Shown here in pieces: positions 1 through 10,577 of a stretch of 64,000 nucleotides of DNA (the first letter of the stretch is position 1; the number at the start of each line of letters is the position of its first letter). The stretch is taken from the NCBI GenBank assembly GCA_963726715.1, contig CAVSDF010000013.1, forward strand, positions 1 through 64,000, in the 5' to 3' direction. This stretch comes from CAVSDF01 sp963726715. GTDB lineage: Bacteria; Bacteroidota; Rhodothermia; Rhodothermales; BA12. The translations under genes and the position numbers were made by a program. Below the pieces are notes generated by a model. The model was not told the origin of the DNA and did no database searches. It was given only the letters and a program-made list of their open reading frames with translations.

Positions 1-1008
1 GCTCGTACGCCGGGTTCGCGTAGAGAATGCGGAGATCGCGGTCGTAACGGACGATGATGTCGGGCAAGTTCGCGGCCAGCGTGGCGAACGAGCGCTCCCG
101 CTCGGCAAGCTCTGCGGCATGCTGCGCGCGCTCCTCTTCGATGCGGTGCCGCTCTGTCACGTCTTCGACATAGGCGCTCAGCCCTCCTTCGAACGGATGG
201 AGCCGCGCTCGAACCATCGCTCGAAGGGCGGATAGTAATCCTCGAACTGGACGGCGACCTGATCCCGCAGGGCCCTCTGGTAAACGTCGTAGAACGAAGT
301 GGACTCGGATTCCGGGAAGACCTCCACGAGGTGCACTCCCAGAACCTCTTCACGCCGACGGTGCAGCATCGCCTCTGCCGCCTCGTTCATGTGCGTGATA
401 CGCCCCTGGCGGTCTACCGCGAAAAAGCCCGCCCTCGTCGCGTCGAGCACCTGTTGCGTCTGAATCTGAGCCTGTTTCAGTTCGGCCCGTTCCCGGGTCG
501 GCTCGAGTTCGTCGACGACGGCGGCAGCAAGCTCTTCGAGCGTGGCGAGTTCTCCCGCCGTGAGGCTGCGAGGGACGACGTCGAGTGCGCCGAGCGTACC
601 GATGGTGTGGCCGAGCGGCGAGCGGAGCGGCACGCCGCATAAAAGCGGATGCCGCCCTGAGCGACGAACGGATGGTGGGCGAACCGGGCATCCCGGGCTG
701 CGTCCTCGACCACGAGCGTCTGATCGTGCGAGATAGCTTCCGCGCAGAAGGCGGCCCCCGGAGGACTGTCCGCGAACAGCGTCTCGGTGCCCTCAATGCC
801 GTGGGCAGACTTGTACCAGAGCCGGTCGGCGTCGGCAACCGTGATGACGGCCATCGGCACCCCCGAGGGTACGGGCGACCAGTCGCGTGAAGCGGTCGAA
901 GCGCTCCTCTGGCGGCGTATCCAGAACCTGGTAGCGCCTCACGACCTCGAGGCGCTCCGGGTCGTCGATGGCGCGGGCTCCTGTCCAGACGGGTGGAGGC
1001 TTTTTCAT
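1..1008 (-). CDS. GAF-PAS-PAS sensor protein, probably histidine kinase (frameshifted, 3' end outside window)
   Basis: Minus-strand gene starting at 1008 (MKKPPPVWTG) and running off the left edge. The N-terminus has the usual lead-in to a GAF domain (YQVLDTPPEERFDR), followed by the GAF body (AVITVADADRLWYKS, then GIRFYA). Next comes a PAS domain (TRAGFFAVDRQGRITHMN) and a second PAS near the edge (LPDIIVRYDRDLRILYANP). It probably senses a small ligand or redox state and signals through a kinase domain lying outside the window; a diguanylate cyclase output is equally possible. The reading frame changes near 860, 640 and 210. At 640 and 210, restoring one G to a short G-run gives the expected text (FYAGVPLRSP; WFEARLHPFEGGL), so these look like consensus errors. 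Confidence 0.75.
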
Positions 1009-1512
1009 CGAGGCGAGCCCGGAGAGGCTGTGAGGTTGGGGAAAGCCGAGCGCTCACGGTCACTCCGGTCGCGTGATGATACATACCCCATGTTCGGCAG
1101 GGTCTGCTGAAGCCTTAAGCGCGAGCCGCCACCGGTGCGCGGGAGCACGCGGGCGCTTCCGGTCCCGTACCGACACCCGAAGCTCGTCCATCGTGGGCCG
1201 ACAACGCTTCGCACGGCCACACCCGACGGTTCCGCCCCCAGCCGAGCGCGTCTCTGGGGGCGATTATGGAGCCGTGCGGGCGGGCCGGGGCGTGGGGCGC
1301 AGCGCGGCCTGTGGGGGGATGTCGAGGCAGGCCACGACTGCCCCGTCAACACGGCAACGGTTGAGCTTGCCCCCACCCACCGTTGCGACGACCGGTTGAA
1401 TCCGGGCCGTAACGGCGACGTGTGCGGGTGGGCTGCCCGACGCACGGTGCCGCCCTACGTACGCGGCCCGCCTGAAGCACATCCAGACGGGCCGAACGAA
1501 AGGGAGCGGCGA
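1009..1512. other. Intergenic spacer
   Basis: About 500 bases lie between the start of the sensor gene and the stop of the FnIII-repeat gene, both on the minus strand. The open frames that cross it give low-complexity, arginine-rich text with no recognisable domain. No hairpin with a T-tract was seen. It presumably holds the sensor promoter, but no convincing box can be named. Confidence 0.5.
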
Positions 1513-4500
1513 TCAGCGCTGCACCACGAAGGTGCGCGACTGCAGGTGCGTCCCTGCCTGCACCCGGAGCACGTAGACCCCCGACGGAAGCGCCGACGCG
1601 TCCACGGACACCGTGTGCACGCCCGCATCACGCGTCTCATCGACAAGCACGGCCCGTTCGCGGCCGAGCGCGTCGTAGACCACCACGCGCACCGACGAGG
1701 CGTCGGGCAGGGTAAAGCGGATCGTCGCCGTCCTCGAGACCGGGTTGGGGTAGACCGCGTCGAGCGCAAAAGCCGCCGGAGCGGCGGCCCCTCGGCAGAG
1801 GTCGCCGTCGCCTGCTTCGTGCCGAAGGTCTCCACATCCGAGAAGGCCGACACCTCGCCCGTCGCCGTGCGCGAGCGCACACGCCAGTACCACGTGCCCG
1901 CGCCGAGCGAGCGCAGCGCACCGACGGCGCCGCGAGGCCGCTCAGCATCTCCGACGAGGCCATGTCCGCCGTGCGCGACAGCTCGACCTCGTAGCCGAGC
2001 GCGCTCGCGCTCTCGACCGGCAGCGACCACGAGAGCGTCGGCGGCGCCGGGCCGGTGAGCATCACGCCAGCCGCGGGCTCTCGGCAACCGGCATGACGGG
2101 CGCTGCGCCCGCAGTCGACCACGAACGTGCCGAGAGCTCGACCAGTCGGAGGCGGTGGCACTGCTCAGCGAGCGGACGCGCCACGTGTACACGCGCCGGC
2201 CACAGGCCGCTCAGCGCGAGCGACAGCGCAGGCGCCGTCACCGCCGTCGTCGTGGTCGTGACCGCCGCCGAGCCGAGCCGCGTCAGTTCGACGTCGTAGC
2301 CCGTCACACCGGTGCTGCTGCCCGAGAGGTGCCAGCCGAGCGTCGTCGCCACCTGCGCCGTCTCGCCCTTCGAGGGCCAGTCGAGCACGGGCGCCGACGC
2401 CGAGCCCGAGGCCGACACCGTCTTGAAAGATGCCGTCGACCACGTGGCCGTGCCGGACATGCGGACGTGCCAGTAGTACGTCTGGCCCCAGGCGAGCGCC
2501 CGCGGGCACCGTGAAGCCCGTCGCGCCGCGCCGTGGTCGCGCCGCTGCCGATGAACGTGGCCGGATCGCTCGACGCGCCGTAGCGCACCTCGTAGCCGCC
2601 GACGCCCGCGGTGCCGCCCGAGAGGTACCAGTGCAGCTGCGGCGTGAGCGTGTAGACGAGCGCCAGGGAGACCGGCGACGACGGCACCGCGCGCGTCGGC
2701 CGTGGCCGCGGTGGCGCCGACCGTGAAGTACGCCACCGACGACGGGGCCGAGCAGGCATCTGGTGGCCGTGCAGGCCGTCACGTACCACGCCACCGACTG
2801 TCCGCTCGTGATGGGGAGCGAGGCTGGCGGTCGGTTCCGGTGTTCGTCTCGGTGTAGCCGCTGGTCGTGGCCCGCTCCGCCGCGCAGTCCGGCGTGGCGC
2901 ACACGCGCGTCCACGCGCGGTACGTGAGGTTGCTCGCCGAGGCGGCCCACGAGAGCGCGACCGTCGATCCGTAGACCGTCACCCCGCTCGCCGGGGCGAG
3001 CGCCGCGCGGCGTCGCCGGGGCGGCGTTCGGTGCCGCGACGGTGCTGTGGACCGAGAAGGTGTGCTCGGTCGACCAGGCGCCGCAGGTCGCGGCCACGCA
3101 GGCCCGCGCCTGCCAGGCGTAGCCCGTGCCCGGCGTGAGCGCCGCCGTGGTGAAGCTCAGACCTGTGAGGCCGGTGCCCTGCGGAGAGGCGGGGTAGGCG
3201 CCCGCGGCCGTGCGGTGCTGGACCTGGTAGGTCGTGCCCGCAAGCGCGCCGCCCTGCACGTACCACTGAAGCGCAGGCGTGAGGGTGTAGAGCGGCGTCG
3301 AGGTCGAGGTGGGGAAGGTCGGCACGACGACCTGTGCGGCCGCACCGCCTCCCGGCGTGCCGCTCGTCGTGAAGGCGCTCGCGGGGGTGAAGGAGACGGT
3401 CGTGCCGGCGAGCGGGTTGCTCGCGGCGAGGGCAGCGCTGTGCGTGGCCACGCGCCACTGGTAAGCCGTGCCGCCGGAGAGGTCGACGCGCAGCGGGCTG
3501 GCGCTGGTGGCCTGATCGACCGACAGGGCGGCCCAGTCGGCGGGCGTGGCAGCGGAGCCTTCGTCGACATTGACGCGGTACGTGTAGGTGCCGGCGACGG
3601 TGACGTCCCAGGTGAGGGCGATGCCGAGCGGGTAGAGGCCGGTCGCACCAGGCGACGGATAGCGCAGGTTGGCGAGCACTGCCGGCGTCGTCGTGAACGT
3701 GCCCATCGCGGATGTGGCGACGTCGCCGCCGATCCCCGTGGCGACGACGCGCCAGAAGTACGGGGTGGCGTTGAGCAGCGGGAGGGCGTCGAAGCGGACG
3801 GGCAGCTGGCTCGTCGTGCCCGTGCTCACCGTCCGCTTGGTGGCGAAGTCGGTGTCGGTGGCCACCTCGATGACGTAGCTGGTCACGCCGGCCTGGTCGT
3901 TCCAGTCGAGCGTCGGCTCGATCGAGACCGTGGGCGGCATCGCCGCAAGCGCCGGGAGGTTGATGCGCGTGGCGAAGGCCTGCACGCTGCCCGACGAACG
4001 CCCGGCCACGCCGGTGGCGACGGTCTGGTAGTGGTACATCGTGCCTGAGGCGAGGCCGGTGACGGCCTGCGTCAGCGCCACGTCGGCGCTGCCGCTGCCG
4101 ACGCTCGATGCCGCCGTGGAGTCGGTGTAGACGCCCGGCGCGGTGCCCCAGCGGACGTACGCGCTCGTGGCGAAGCCATTCGGGTTGACGCTGCCGCCCA
4201 GCGTCGCCCCGGTCGTCGTGAGCGCCGTCGCCGCCGCCGTCGTCACGGAGGCGAGGAGGTAGACGCGCACGCTCGCTTCGGTCGTGACGATCCGGGCGCC
4301 GGGCTTGGTCGCCACGAGGCGGTAGTAGAGCGTCGTGCCGGGCGTGAGGCTGGCGAGTGCCTTCGTGATTGCCACGTCCGCGCTGCCGCTGCCGATGCTG
4401 GCGGCAGCGGTCGAGTCGGTGTAGAGGCCCGGCGCCGTGCCCCAGAGGAAGTAGGCGCTCGTGGCCGAGCCAGACGGGTTGGCCGTGCCGTTGAAGGTGA

Positions 4501-5734
4501 CGGTGCTCGTCGAGAGATTTGTCGGCGCCGTCAGGGCTACCGTGGGCAGCGCGAGCGTGGTGAAGCTCACCTCGTCGCCGACGGAGCGCCCGTTGGCGTT
4601 GGTGCCGACCGCGCGCACGTAATAGGCTGTGCCCGGCAACAGACCTGCGACGGCGACCGTGCGGCCCGAGTTGGTGGTGGCGGGATCGGTGATGGCGGCG
4701 GTCGAGTCCGTGTAAAGGCCCGGCGTGGTGCCGTAGACGAAGTAACGGGCCGTGGCGGTGCCGTTGGCATTGAGGGTCATGCGCAACGTAGCGCTGCCCG
4801 TGGTGATCGAGGCGGCCAGCACGGGCAGCGTAGCGGCGACCGGCGCCGAGGCTCGGAGGCTCGTCACATACGCAACCGCGTTGGGGGCGTAAACCGACTT
4901 GAAGTTGGGGTTCGAGTGATTCTGTCCCAGGTAATAAGAGAGGGGAATCGTTGAGTAGAAGACGTGGCCTGCCCCGTAGGGATACGAGAACGCAACGATC
5001 TGGTCTACGACCGACGAGTTCAGGATCGCCTTTGCGCCGACAGGCAACGAAGAACGCAGAGCGTATCCGTGGATGGACAAGGTCCCCCCATCGAGTGTGC
5101 TGTTGACAACAGTCCCCCCAGGCCCGTTCGTCAACAATGTTGAGGCGTCGGCCACATCGATCTGGTCCCCGTAAAACGTCGTGAACGTCACTCCCGCTGC
5201 GCCTGGCAATACTGAAGCGGCTCCACTGACCCCCCAGTCCTGCACCCAGAGCACCATTCCACGGTTGGTTGCGAACGCAAGCACAGCAGCGTCAAAATCT
5301 GACAACCCCCAGTGATCAATGTAAAGAACGTCGAGATCGGACAAAGACGCTGCGTCGACGGTCGTGATGGGGACCGCTACGTGACCCATCGAGGTGATCA
5401 GCGCGCCCTGCACACCAGGTCCAAAGAAGGGCGACCCGAAATACCCGATCCGAAGACCCGCTGCCGACGCATCCATTGCAAGCCCGCCGGTCTCCTGCCG
5501 CAACGCGCCAAGGGTGCTGTTTCCTGCTTGGGCCCGGATGCGCTCCATCATCTCCACTGAGGTCTCTCCGTCCTGCGCACGTGCCTCCGTTCTCGGCACT
5601 GTCCGCCCCGTTTCAGGAGAGGACGTTTGGGCTGCTGCGTGGTTCACGCCCATTACGAGCGAAAGCATCAGGAGCAGAGAGGCCACCCAGGGGGACGTCT
5701 GCGCACGAGAGGAGCAACGAAGGTTCATATTCAT
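1513..5734 (-). CDS. Large secreted FnIII-repeat protein with C-terminal sorting domain (3' third frameshifted)
   Basis: An exported protein of roughly 1,400 residues. The chosen start at 5734 gives a signal peptide of about 36 residues (hydrophobic VASLLLMLSLVMGV, cleavage near AAAQ); the frame opens further upstream but without a signal. Residues about 93-310 form an alpha/beta domain that recalls ThuA/glutamine-amidotransferase-like folds (LRIGYFGSPF, VLYIDHW, AFSYPYGAGHVFYST); this is an inference. Then come fibronectin-like repeats, three of them very alike around 'YGTTPGLYTDSTAA' or 'WGTAPGLYTDSTAA', then more divergent FnIII units. The end is a type IX-like sorting domain (YPNPVSRTATIRFTLPD, LPSGVYVLRVQAG, VVQR). 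The first 2.7 kb is one clean frame. Between about 3000 and 1890 the frame changes many times, although homologous text continues in each frame. It is likely a cell-surface adhesin or carbohydrate-associated protein; the substrate is unknown. Confidence 0.72.
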
Positions 5735-6095
5735 CAAGGGGAGGAACGAGGTCTTCCACAGAGACCTCCGCGTGCAAAAAACGGGTCGGAACGCCATCTC
5801 GGAGGGGGGAGGGATGTTGTTATAATACACACATATAGCCCAAAACTCCAGAGCCGAACCCAAGCTACAGCCCGCCTCCCCGCAATGCAACGTCTATGCA
5901 AAAATCAGCCTTTGAGGACCATCCGCTTCGTCGGACTCGGCCAACTCTGAGATGGCCGCTCAGCCGTGCGTCCCTTGATGCACCCGGAGATTATCCCAAG
6001 ACCATCGCCTGCGACACCCGCCAGCGACCCGAAGCCATGCAGCCACAGATCGGTCTGAACAGGAGTAGACGCAGGGTGACAATCTGTGACGGAAT
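5735..6095. promoter_or_regulatory. AT-richer spacer, probable promoter region of the FnIII-repeat gene
   Basis: This is one of the few AT-richer stretches in the window. On the minus strand an AT-rich box (GTATTATAAC, complement of 5819-5828) lies about 90 bases upstream of the FnIII-protein start, with TTTTGG a little further upstream. A Bacteroidota-type promoter is plausible, but the spacing is not ideal. On the plus side nothing recognisable precedes the recombinase remnant. The composition differs from the neighbours, in line with a foreign segment ending here. Confidence 0.3.
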
Positions 6096-7056
6096 ATGTG
6101 TGACATCTTGTGTGGGAGGGAAGTAAACTCCTACTGTCAGCGCCCATTCCCCGCACACATCGAGACGATTCCCCGGCGCTATACCCCTGTCGAGTTGCCG
6201 GCACTTCCCCTCTGCCACCAGATGCTGCAAAACGTCGCCTACACGGGGCGCATACGGGTCGCCGAGTGGCGCGACGAGCCCGAGGGCCTTCACGAAGCCG
6301 TCGTCGACCGGGCGACGTTCGAGCGCGTGCAGGCCGTGCGCTTCGACTGCGCCGGACGCGCCCGCCGCTCCGGCCTGCCCCGCGACGAACACGCCACGCG
6401 TGGGCACCTGCTCTGCCCCACCTGCCAGATGCCGCTCACCGCCTCCACCTCGACCGGGCGCAGCGGGAGCCGCCACGCCTACGACCACTGCCACCGCGGA
6501 CCGGTCAGCGCCGGACACGTCCGCTTCCGCGCGGCGCTCGTCCACGAGGCGTTCGCGCGCGAACTTGCGCGGATCGAGTCCGGACGGCGAGGTTGCCGCG
6601 CTCTTCGCCACCATCGTCGAGGACGAGCCTCGCCGCGGCGAGGCCGTCCGGGAGCGCGAGCGCGCCACGCTGCGCGGCGAGAGCGAGCGCCTTGAGGCCA
6701 AGCGCTTCGCCCTCGGCGAGTTGCCGCAGGATGCGTATCTCCGCCTCCGCACGCGCTACGACGCCGACCCGTCTGCGCTCGCAGAGCGCGCGAGCGTCCG
6801 CGATGACGACGCCGATGCCCTCGCCTTCGCGGCCTCGTTCGCCGCCCACCTCGCCACTCACTGGACGCACCTCGATGGCATCGGGCGGCAGGCCATGCTC
6901 GGCCCCATGCGGCCCTCCCGGCTGACCTTCGACGGCGTGAGCTTTGGAACCAGCACTCTCTCCCCGTTAGTTGCCCTTTTCATGGGCCGCAGGGCCTTCG
7001 CGACGGAAGCCCGCCCCTATGAAAGGGGCGGGCTTCCTGCCGGGCTCCCCGGGTAG
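6096..7056 (+). pseudogene. C-terminal remnant of a large serine recombinase
   Basis: Recognisable homology starts near 6220 with the end of the Recombinase domain (LQNVAYTGRIRVAEW, then EGLHEAVVDRATFERVQ). It continues through a recombinase zinc ribbon (LLCPTCQMPL, then HCHRGPVSAGHV) and a charged coiled-coil tail. The N-terminal resolvase catalytic domain with its nucleophilic serine is missing, so the fragment cannot recombine DNA. A frame change near 6585 splits the tail from the ribbon. The tail frame has no stop of its own: it reads through the 7005-7037 hairpin and stops at 7056, inside tRNA-Asn. A recombinase stub against a tRNA is what a decayed integrated element leaves behind. The exact left breakpoint (about 6130-6220) is uncertain. 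Confidence 0.72.
7005..7037. terminator. Perfect 14-bp GC hairpin downstream of tRNA-Asn
   Basis: The arms GGAAGCCCGCCCCT (7005-7018) and AGGGGCGGGCTTCC (7024-7037) are exact complements around a 5-base loop. The hairpin lies 8 bases beyond the tRNA 3' end and inside the remnant recombinase frame. There is no clear T-tract, so it may act as a bidirectional stem-type terminator or be a dispersed GGGGCGGG palindrome related to the one at 24878-24903. Confidence 0.6.
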
Positions 7057-7117
7057 GATTTGAACCTACGACACCTCGATTAACAGTCGAGTGCTCTAAC
7101 CACTGAGCTACCAGGGA
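7045..7117 (-). tRNA. tRNA-Asn (anticodon GTT)
   Basis: A full cloverleaf can be drawn on the minus strand. The acceptor is TCCCTGG paired with CCGGGGA (one T-G pair), discriminator G. The D stem is GCTC/GAGC. The anticodon arm is CTCGA-CTGTTAA-TCGAG with anticodon GTT. The T arm is GTAGG-TTCAAAT-CCTAC. The length is 73 bases and CCA is not encoded. Its 3' end abuts the serine-recombinase remnant, so it may once have served as an integration site. Confidence 0.96.
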
Positions 7118-7368
7118 ATGGCGCCGCCGTAGCGGTAGCGGACGGGTAACCTACGGCACGCGCGGGGGCGCATTCAAGCCACGGACCACGGGTTTGACGT
7201 TTCTTCGCCCATCGGTTGCATCTGCCAGAGGAGCGGGGCGCAGGGTGGGGCGGTGAATCGTCGGCGCGGACGAGGGCCGATGCGCCGCGCAGGCACGGGG
7301 CGCTCCCGGTGGCGCCGTAGGTTTCGCGGCTCACGTCTTCCTCCCGCGCGCGTCCGCGGCCTCTCCAA

Positions 7369-8273
7369 ATGCCTGCCCTGCTGCGCCGCCTCTTCTACGC
7401 CCGGCCGTCAACACGGCGCTGCGGACGCTCTTGCGGGCGGCGCCCGTGCCGACTGCGTGGCAGTTCGGGGTCGCGGCGCCGGTGCGGGTCGACCTGCCGG
7501 GCGCGGAGGCGATCACGGTGGCGTCGAACGAGACGGACCACGTCGCCAAGCGGCTCTTCTGGGGTGGCACGGCGGGCTACGAGCCGCACCTGTGGCCGCT
7601 GCTGACGCGCATCGACCTCGCCGGACGCGCATTCGTCGATGTCGGCGCGCACGTCGGCTACGTGTCGCTCATCGTCGGGCGCTTCCACCCGCGGGCGCGG
7701 ATCGTGTGCGCGGAGCCGAACCCGGCGGCGCTGCACTTCCTCCGGCGCAACCTCGACGGCAACGACGTCGCGGCGACGGTCGTCGAGGCGGCGCTCGCGG
7801 AGGCGCCGGGGACGGCGACGTTCCAGATCGCGCGCCTTCCCAAGTTCGATTACCTCGACCATCACCTCTCCGGCTCGAACAGCCTCTCGGCCCTCGACGA
7901 ACGCCACGCCGCCCGCCCGCTCGACGTGCGGCTGACGACGCTCGATTCGGTCGCGGACGAGCTCGCGCTTCCGCCGCTCGGGCTCGTCAAGATCGACGCC
8001 GAGGGCGCCGAGGCGCGCGTGCTCGCAGGCGGCGCCGGACGCCTCGCCCGAGACCGTCCGGTCGTGATCGTCGAGGTCGATCCGGGCGAGACGGAGGCCC
8101 TGCTGCTGGAGTTCGCCGCGCGGATGAACTACGCGATCCTCAACGCCCGCGCCGATGTCCCGGGCGGACTCGCGGAGGTCGAGGCGTTCGCGCCGCACAA
8201 TGCCGCGCACCACGACTTCGCGCTCGTGCCGCGCGAGGCGGTGGCGGACGTGCTCGCGCGGGTGCGGGGGTGA
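7369..8273 (+). CDS. FkbM-family SAM-dependent methyltransferase
   Basis: It probably transfers a methyl group from S-adenosylmethionine to a sugar or other small hydroxylated substrate; FkbM proteins often act on glycans or natural products. The Rossmann motif I is AFVDVGAHVGYVSL, followed by the acidic strand IVCAEPNPAALHFLRRN, and the FkbM hallmark near the C-terminus is GLVKIDAEGAEARVL. An intact frame opens at 7431. An ATG at 7369 (MPALLRRLFYARP) would add a sensible N-terminus if one base were restored near 7400, so I place the start there. No glycan genes lie beside it, so the substrate cannot be read from context. It is divergent from tRNA-Asn. Confidence 0.8.
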
Positions 8274-8347
8274 TGGACGGAGGGAGACGCGCCTGAGGCA
8301 CGTCTCTACGGGGGCGTTTGCGCTGTTTTCAACAACCGATTCTTGCG

Positions 8348-10549
8348 ATGCCTCGTCGTTCTGCCGCTGCGTCGGCGCCTGCCGCTCCGGCACCCGTGAC
8401 GCCTGCCCTGCCTGTGCTTCCGCCGCCCGACCGGGCGCTTGCCCTCCTCGAAGCGCTCCTGCTGCCGCGTGCCATCGAGGAGAGGATGCTGCGGCTCATC
8501 CGGCAGGGACGGGTGTCGAAGTGGTTCTCCGGCTACGGGCAGGAGGCCATCGCCGTCGGCGTCGCGTGGGCGCTCGGGGACCGCGACTGGCTCCTTCCGA
8601 TGCACCGCAACCACGGGCTGTGGACGACGCGGGGCGTGCCGCTCGATCCGCTCTTCGCGCAGCTGATGGGCAAAACGGGCGGCTACACCGCCGGGCGCGA
8701 CCGCACGTACCACTTCGGCTTGCCCGAGAAGCGCATCGTCGGGATGATCTCGCACCTCGGCGCGATGTGGCCCGTTGCGTGTGGATTGGGCCTCGCGGCG
8801 CAGTTGCAGGCGCTCGCTGCGAAACCGCAGAGGGAGGACTCCACCGCCCTGCCCTTCGTCGCCTGCGCGCTGCTCGGCGAGGGAGCGACGCGCGAGGGCG
8901 ACGTGCACGAGGCGCTCTCGCTTGCGTCGGTGTGGCGGTTGCCGGTCGTCTTCGTCGTCGAGAACAACGGCTACGGCCTCTCGACGCCGACGCGCGACGC
9001 CATCCCGGTCGACGACATCGCCGATGCGGCGGCGGGCTACGGGATGCCGGGCGTGGTCGTCGATGGCAACGACATCCTCGCGGTCATCGCTGCCGTGACC
9101 GACGCGGCCGACCGCGCGCGGCGCGGCGAGGGGCCGACGCTCCTCGAGATGAAGACGTTTCGGATGCGCGGCCACGAGGAGGCGTCCGGCACCAAGTACG
9201 TCCCCGACGACCTGCTCGCCGAGTGGGCGCCGCGCGACCCGGTCGCCCGTTACGTCGCCCGGCTCGTCGATGCGGGCCTCGTCACCGACGCCGACGTCGC
9301 CACGCTCCGCGCCCGCCTCGACGCCGACGTGACGGCCGCCGCCGAGCGCACGCTCGCGCTCGACGAACCCGAATCGACCATCGAGGCCGAAACCGCCGCC
9401 GTCTTCGCGCCCTCGCCCACCCCGCCGCCGACGCCCGCCGACGCGCCGCGCCGCGAGATGCGCTTCATCGACGCCGTCACCGACGCGCTCGACACGGCGC
9501 TCGGCGCCGACGACCGCGTCGTGCTCATGGGGCAGGACATCGCGGGCTACGGCGGCGTCTTCAAGGCCACGCAGGGCCTCGCCGACCGCTACGGCACCGA
9601 CCGCGTGCGCAACACGCCGATCATCGAATCGGGCATCCTCGGCGCGGCGATGGGGCTCGCGCTCGAAGGCTATCGCCCGGTCGTCGAGATCCAGTACGCC
9701 GACTTCATCGCCTGCGGCATCAACCAGATCGTCAACAACCTCGGCACGACGCACTACCGCTGGGGCGCGCCGCTCGGGGTGACGATCCGCGCGCCGTTCG
9801 GAGGCGGCATCGGCGCCGGACCGTTCCACAGCCAGGCGATGGAGGCGTGGTTCGCCCACGCGCCGGGCCTCAAGATCGCCATTCCGAGCACGCCCGAGGA
9901 CGCCCGCGGCCTCCTCCTCGCCGCCATCGACGACCCGAACCCGGTCCTCGTCTTCGAGCACAAGGCGCTCTACCGCAGCCTCAAAGGCCTCGTACCGACC
10001 GATGCCGACGCCCGCACACCGCTCGGCGTGGCCCGAACCGCGCGGGCCGGACGCGACCTCACCATCGTGACGTACGGCGTCGGCGTCATCTGGGCGCTCG
10101 CGGCGGCGGAGCGGTGGGCGCGGCGAGATGTCGAGATCGAGGTCGTGGATCTGCGGACGCTGGTGCCGTGGGACCGCGCGGCGGTCGTCGAGAGCGTCTC
10201 GCGCACGAACCGCCTCGTCGCCCTTCACGAGGCGTGGCGCACGGCGGGGATGGGCGCCGAGATCGCCGCCGAGATCGCCGAGGTGGCGTTTGCGCACCTC
10301 GACGCCCCGCCCGCCCGCGTCGGCGGCCTCGACACGCCGATCCCGTTCTCGCGGCACATCGAAGGGCCGGTCTTCAGCGCCGAGAGCCGCCTCGACGCCG
10401 CCATCGAGCGCACGCTCGCGTACTCGAGGCGGTGGCGCATCGGACACGGCGCCGGTCTGGAAGTGAGCACTTTGTGGCGGGGATTGTTGCGCCGGGGTGA
10501 CACGGCGCACGGCACGAGCGCCGCCGCGGCGTCGTTGTACGACCACTGA
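8348..10549 (+). CDS. Fused E1 alpha-beta subunit of a 2-oxoacid dehydrogenase complex
   Basis: A single chain of about 733 residues carries both halves of a thiamine-diphosphate E1 enzyme, decarboxylating pyruvate or branched-chain 2-oxoacids and passing the acyl group to lipoyl-E2. The alpha half (about 30-340) shows RQGRVSKWFSGYGQEA, the ThDP/Mg motif GEGATREGDVHEAL...ENNGYGLS, and RMRGHEEASG. The beta half (about 370-700) shows MGQDIAGYGGVFKAT, NTPIIESGILGAAMGLA, EIQYADFIACGINQIVNN and HSQAMEAWFAHAPGLKI. A proline-rich linker joins them. Fused E1 chains are common in Bacteroidota. E2 and E3 are not nearby. The last ~40 residues after 'IERTLAY' look unlike the family and may be an overrun from a late frame error. 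The substrate (branched-chain versus pyruvate) is not settled by sequence. Confidence 0.9.
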   Translation: MPRRSAAASAPAAPAPVTPALPVLPPPDRALALLEALLLPRAIEERMLRLIRQGRVSKWFSGYGQEAIAVGVAWALGDRDWLLPMHRNHGLWTTRGVPLDPLFAQLMGKTGGYTAGRDRTYHFGLPEKRIVGMISHLGAMWPVACGLGLAAQLQALAAKPQREDSTALPFVACALLGEGATREGDVHEALSLASVWRLPVVFVVENNGYGLSTPTRDAIPVDDIADAAAGYGMPGVVVDGNDILAVIAAVTDAADRARRGEGPTLLEMKTFRMRGHEEASGTKYVPDDLLAEWAPRDPVARYVARLVDAGLVTDADVATLRARLDADVTAAAERTLALDEPESTIEAETAAVFAPSPTPPPTPADAPRREMRFIDAVTDALDTALGADDRVVLMGQDIAGYGGVFKATQGLADRYGTDRVRNTPIIESGILGAAMGLALEGYRPVVEIQYADFIACGINQIVNNLGTTHYRWGAPLGVTIRAPFGGGIGAGPFHSQAMEAWFAHAPGLKIAIPSTPEDARGLLLAAIDDPNPVLVFEHKALYRSLKGLVPTDADARTPLGVARTARAGRDLTIVTYGVGVIWALAAAERWARRDVEIEVVDLRTLVPWDRAAVVESVSRTNRLVALHEAWRTAGMGAEIAAEIAEVAFAHLDAPPARVGGLDTPIPFSRHIEGPVFSAESRLDAAIERTLAYSRRWRIGHGAGLEVSTLWRGLLRRGDTAHGTSAAAASLYDH

Positions 10550-10577
10550 CGTTCCCCCACGCCCCTCCCCTGCCCCG

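Noticed and set aside
1135..2058. 307-codon plus-strand frame
   Set aside because: Antisense to the 3' end of the FnIII gene, Arg/Pro-rich, and without motifs.
2500..4900. FnIII repeats as DNA tandem repeat or CRISPR
   Set aside because: The periodicity is about 100 codons and follows protein domains; the DNA copies are diverged.
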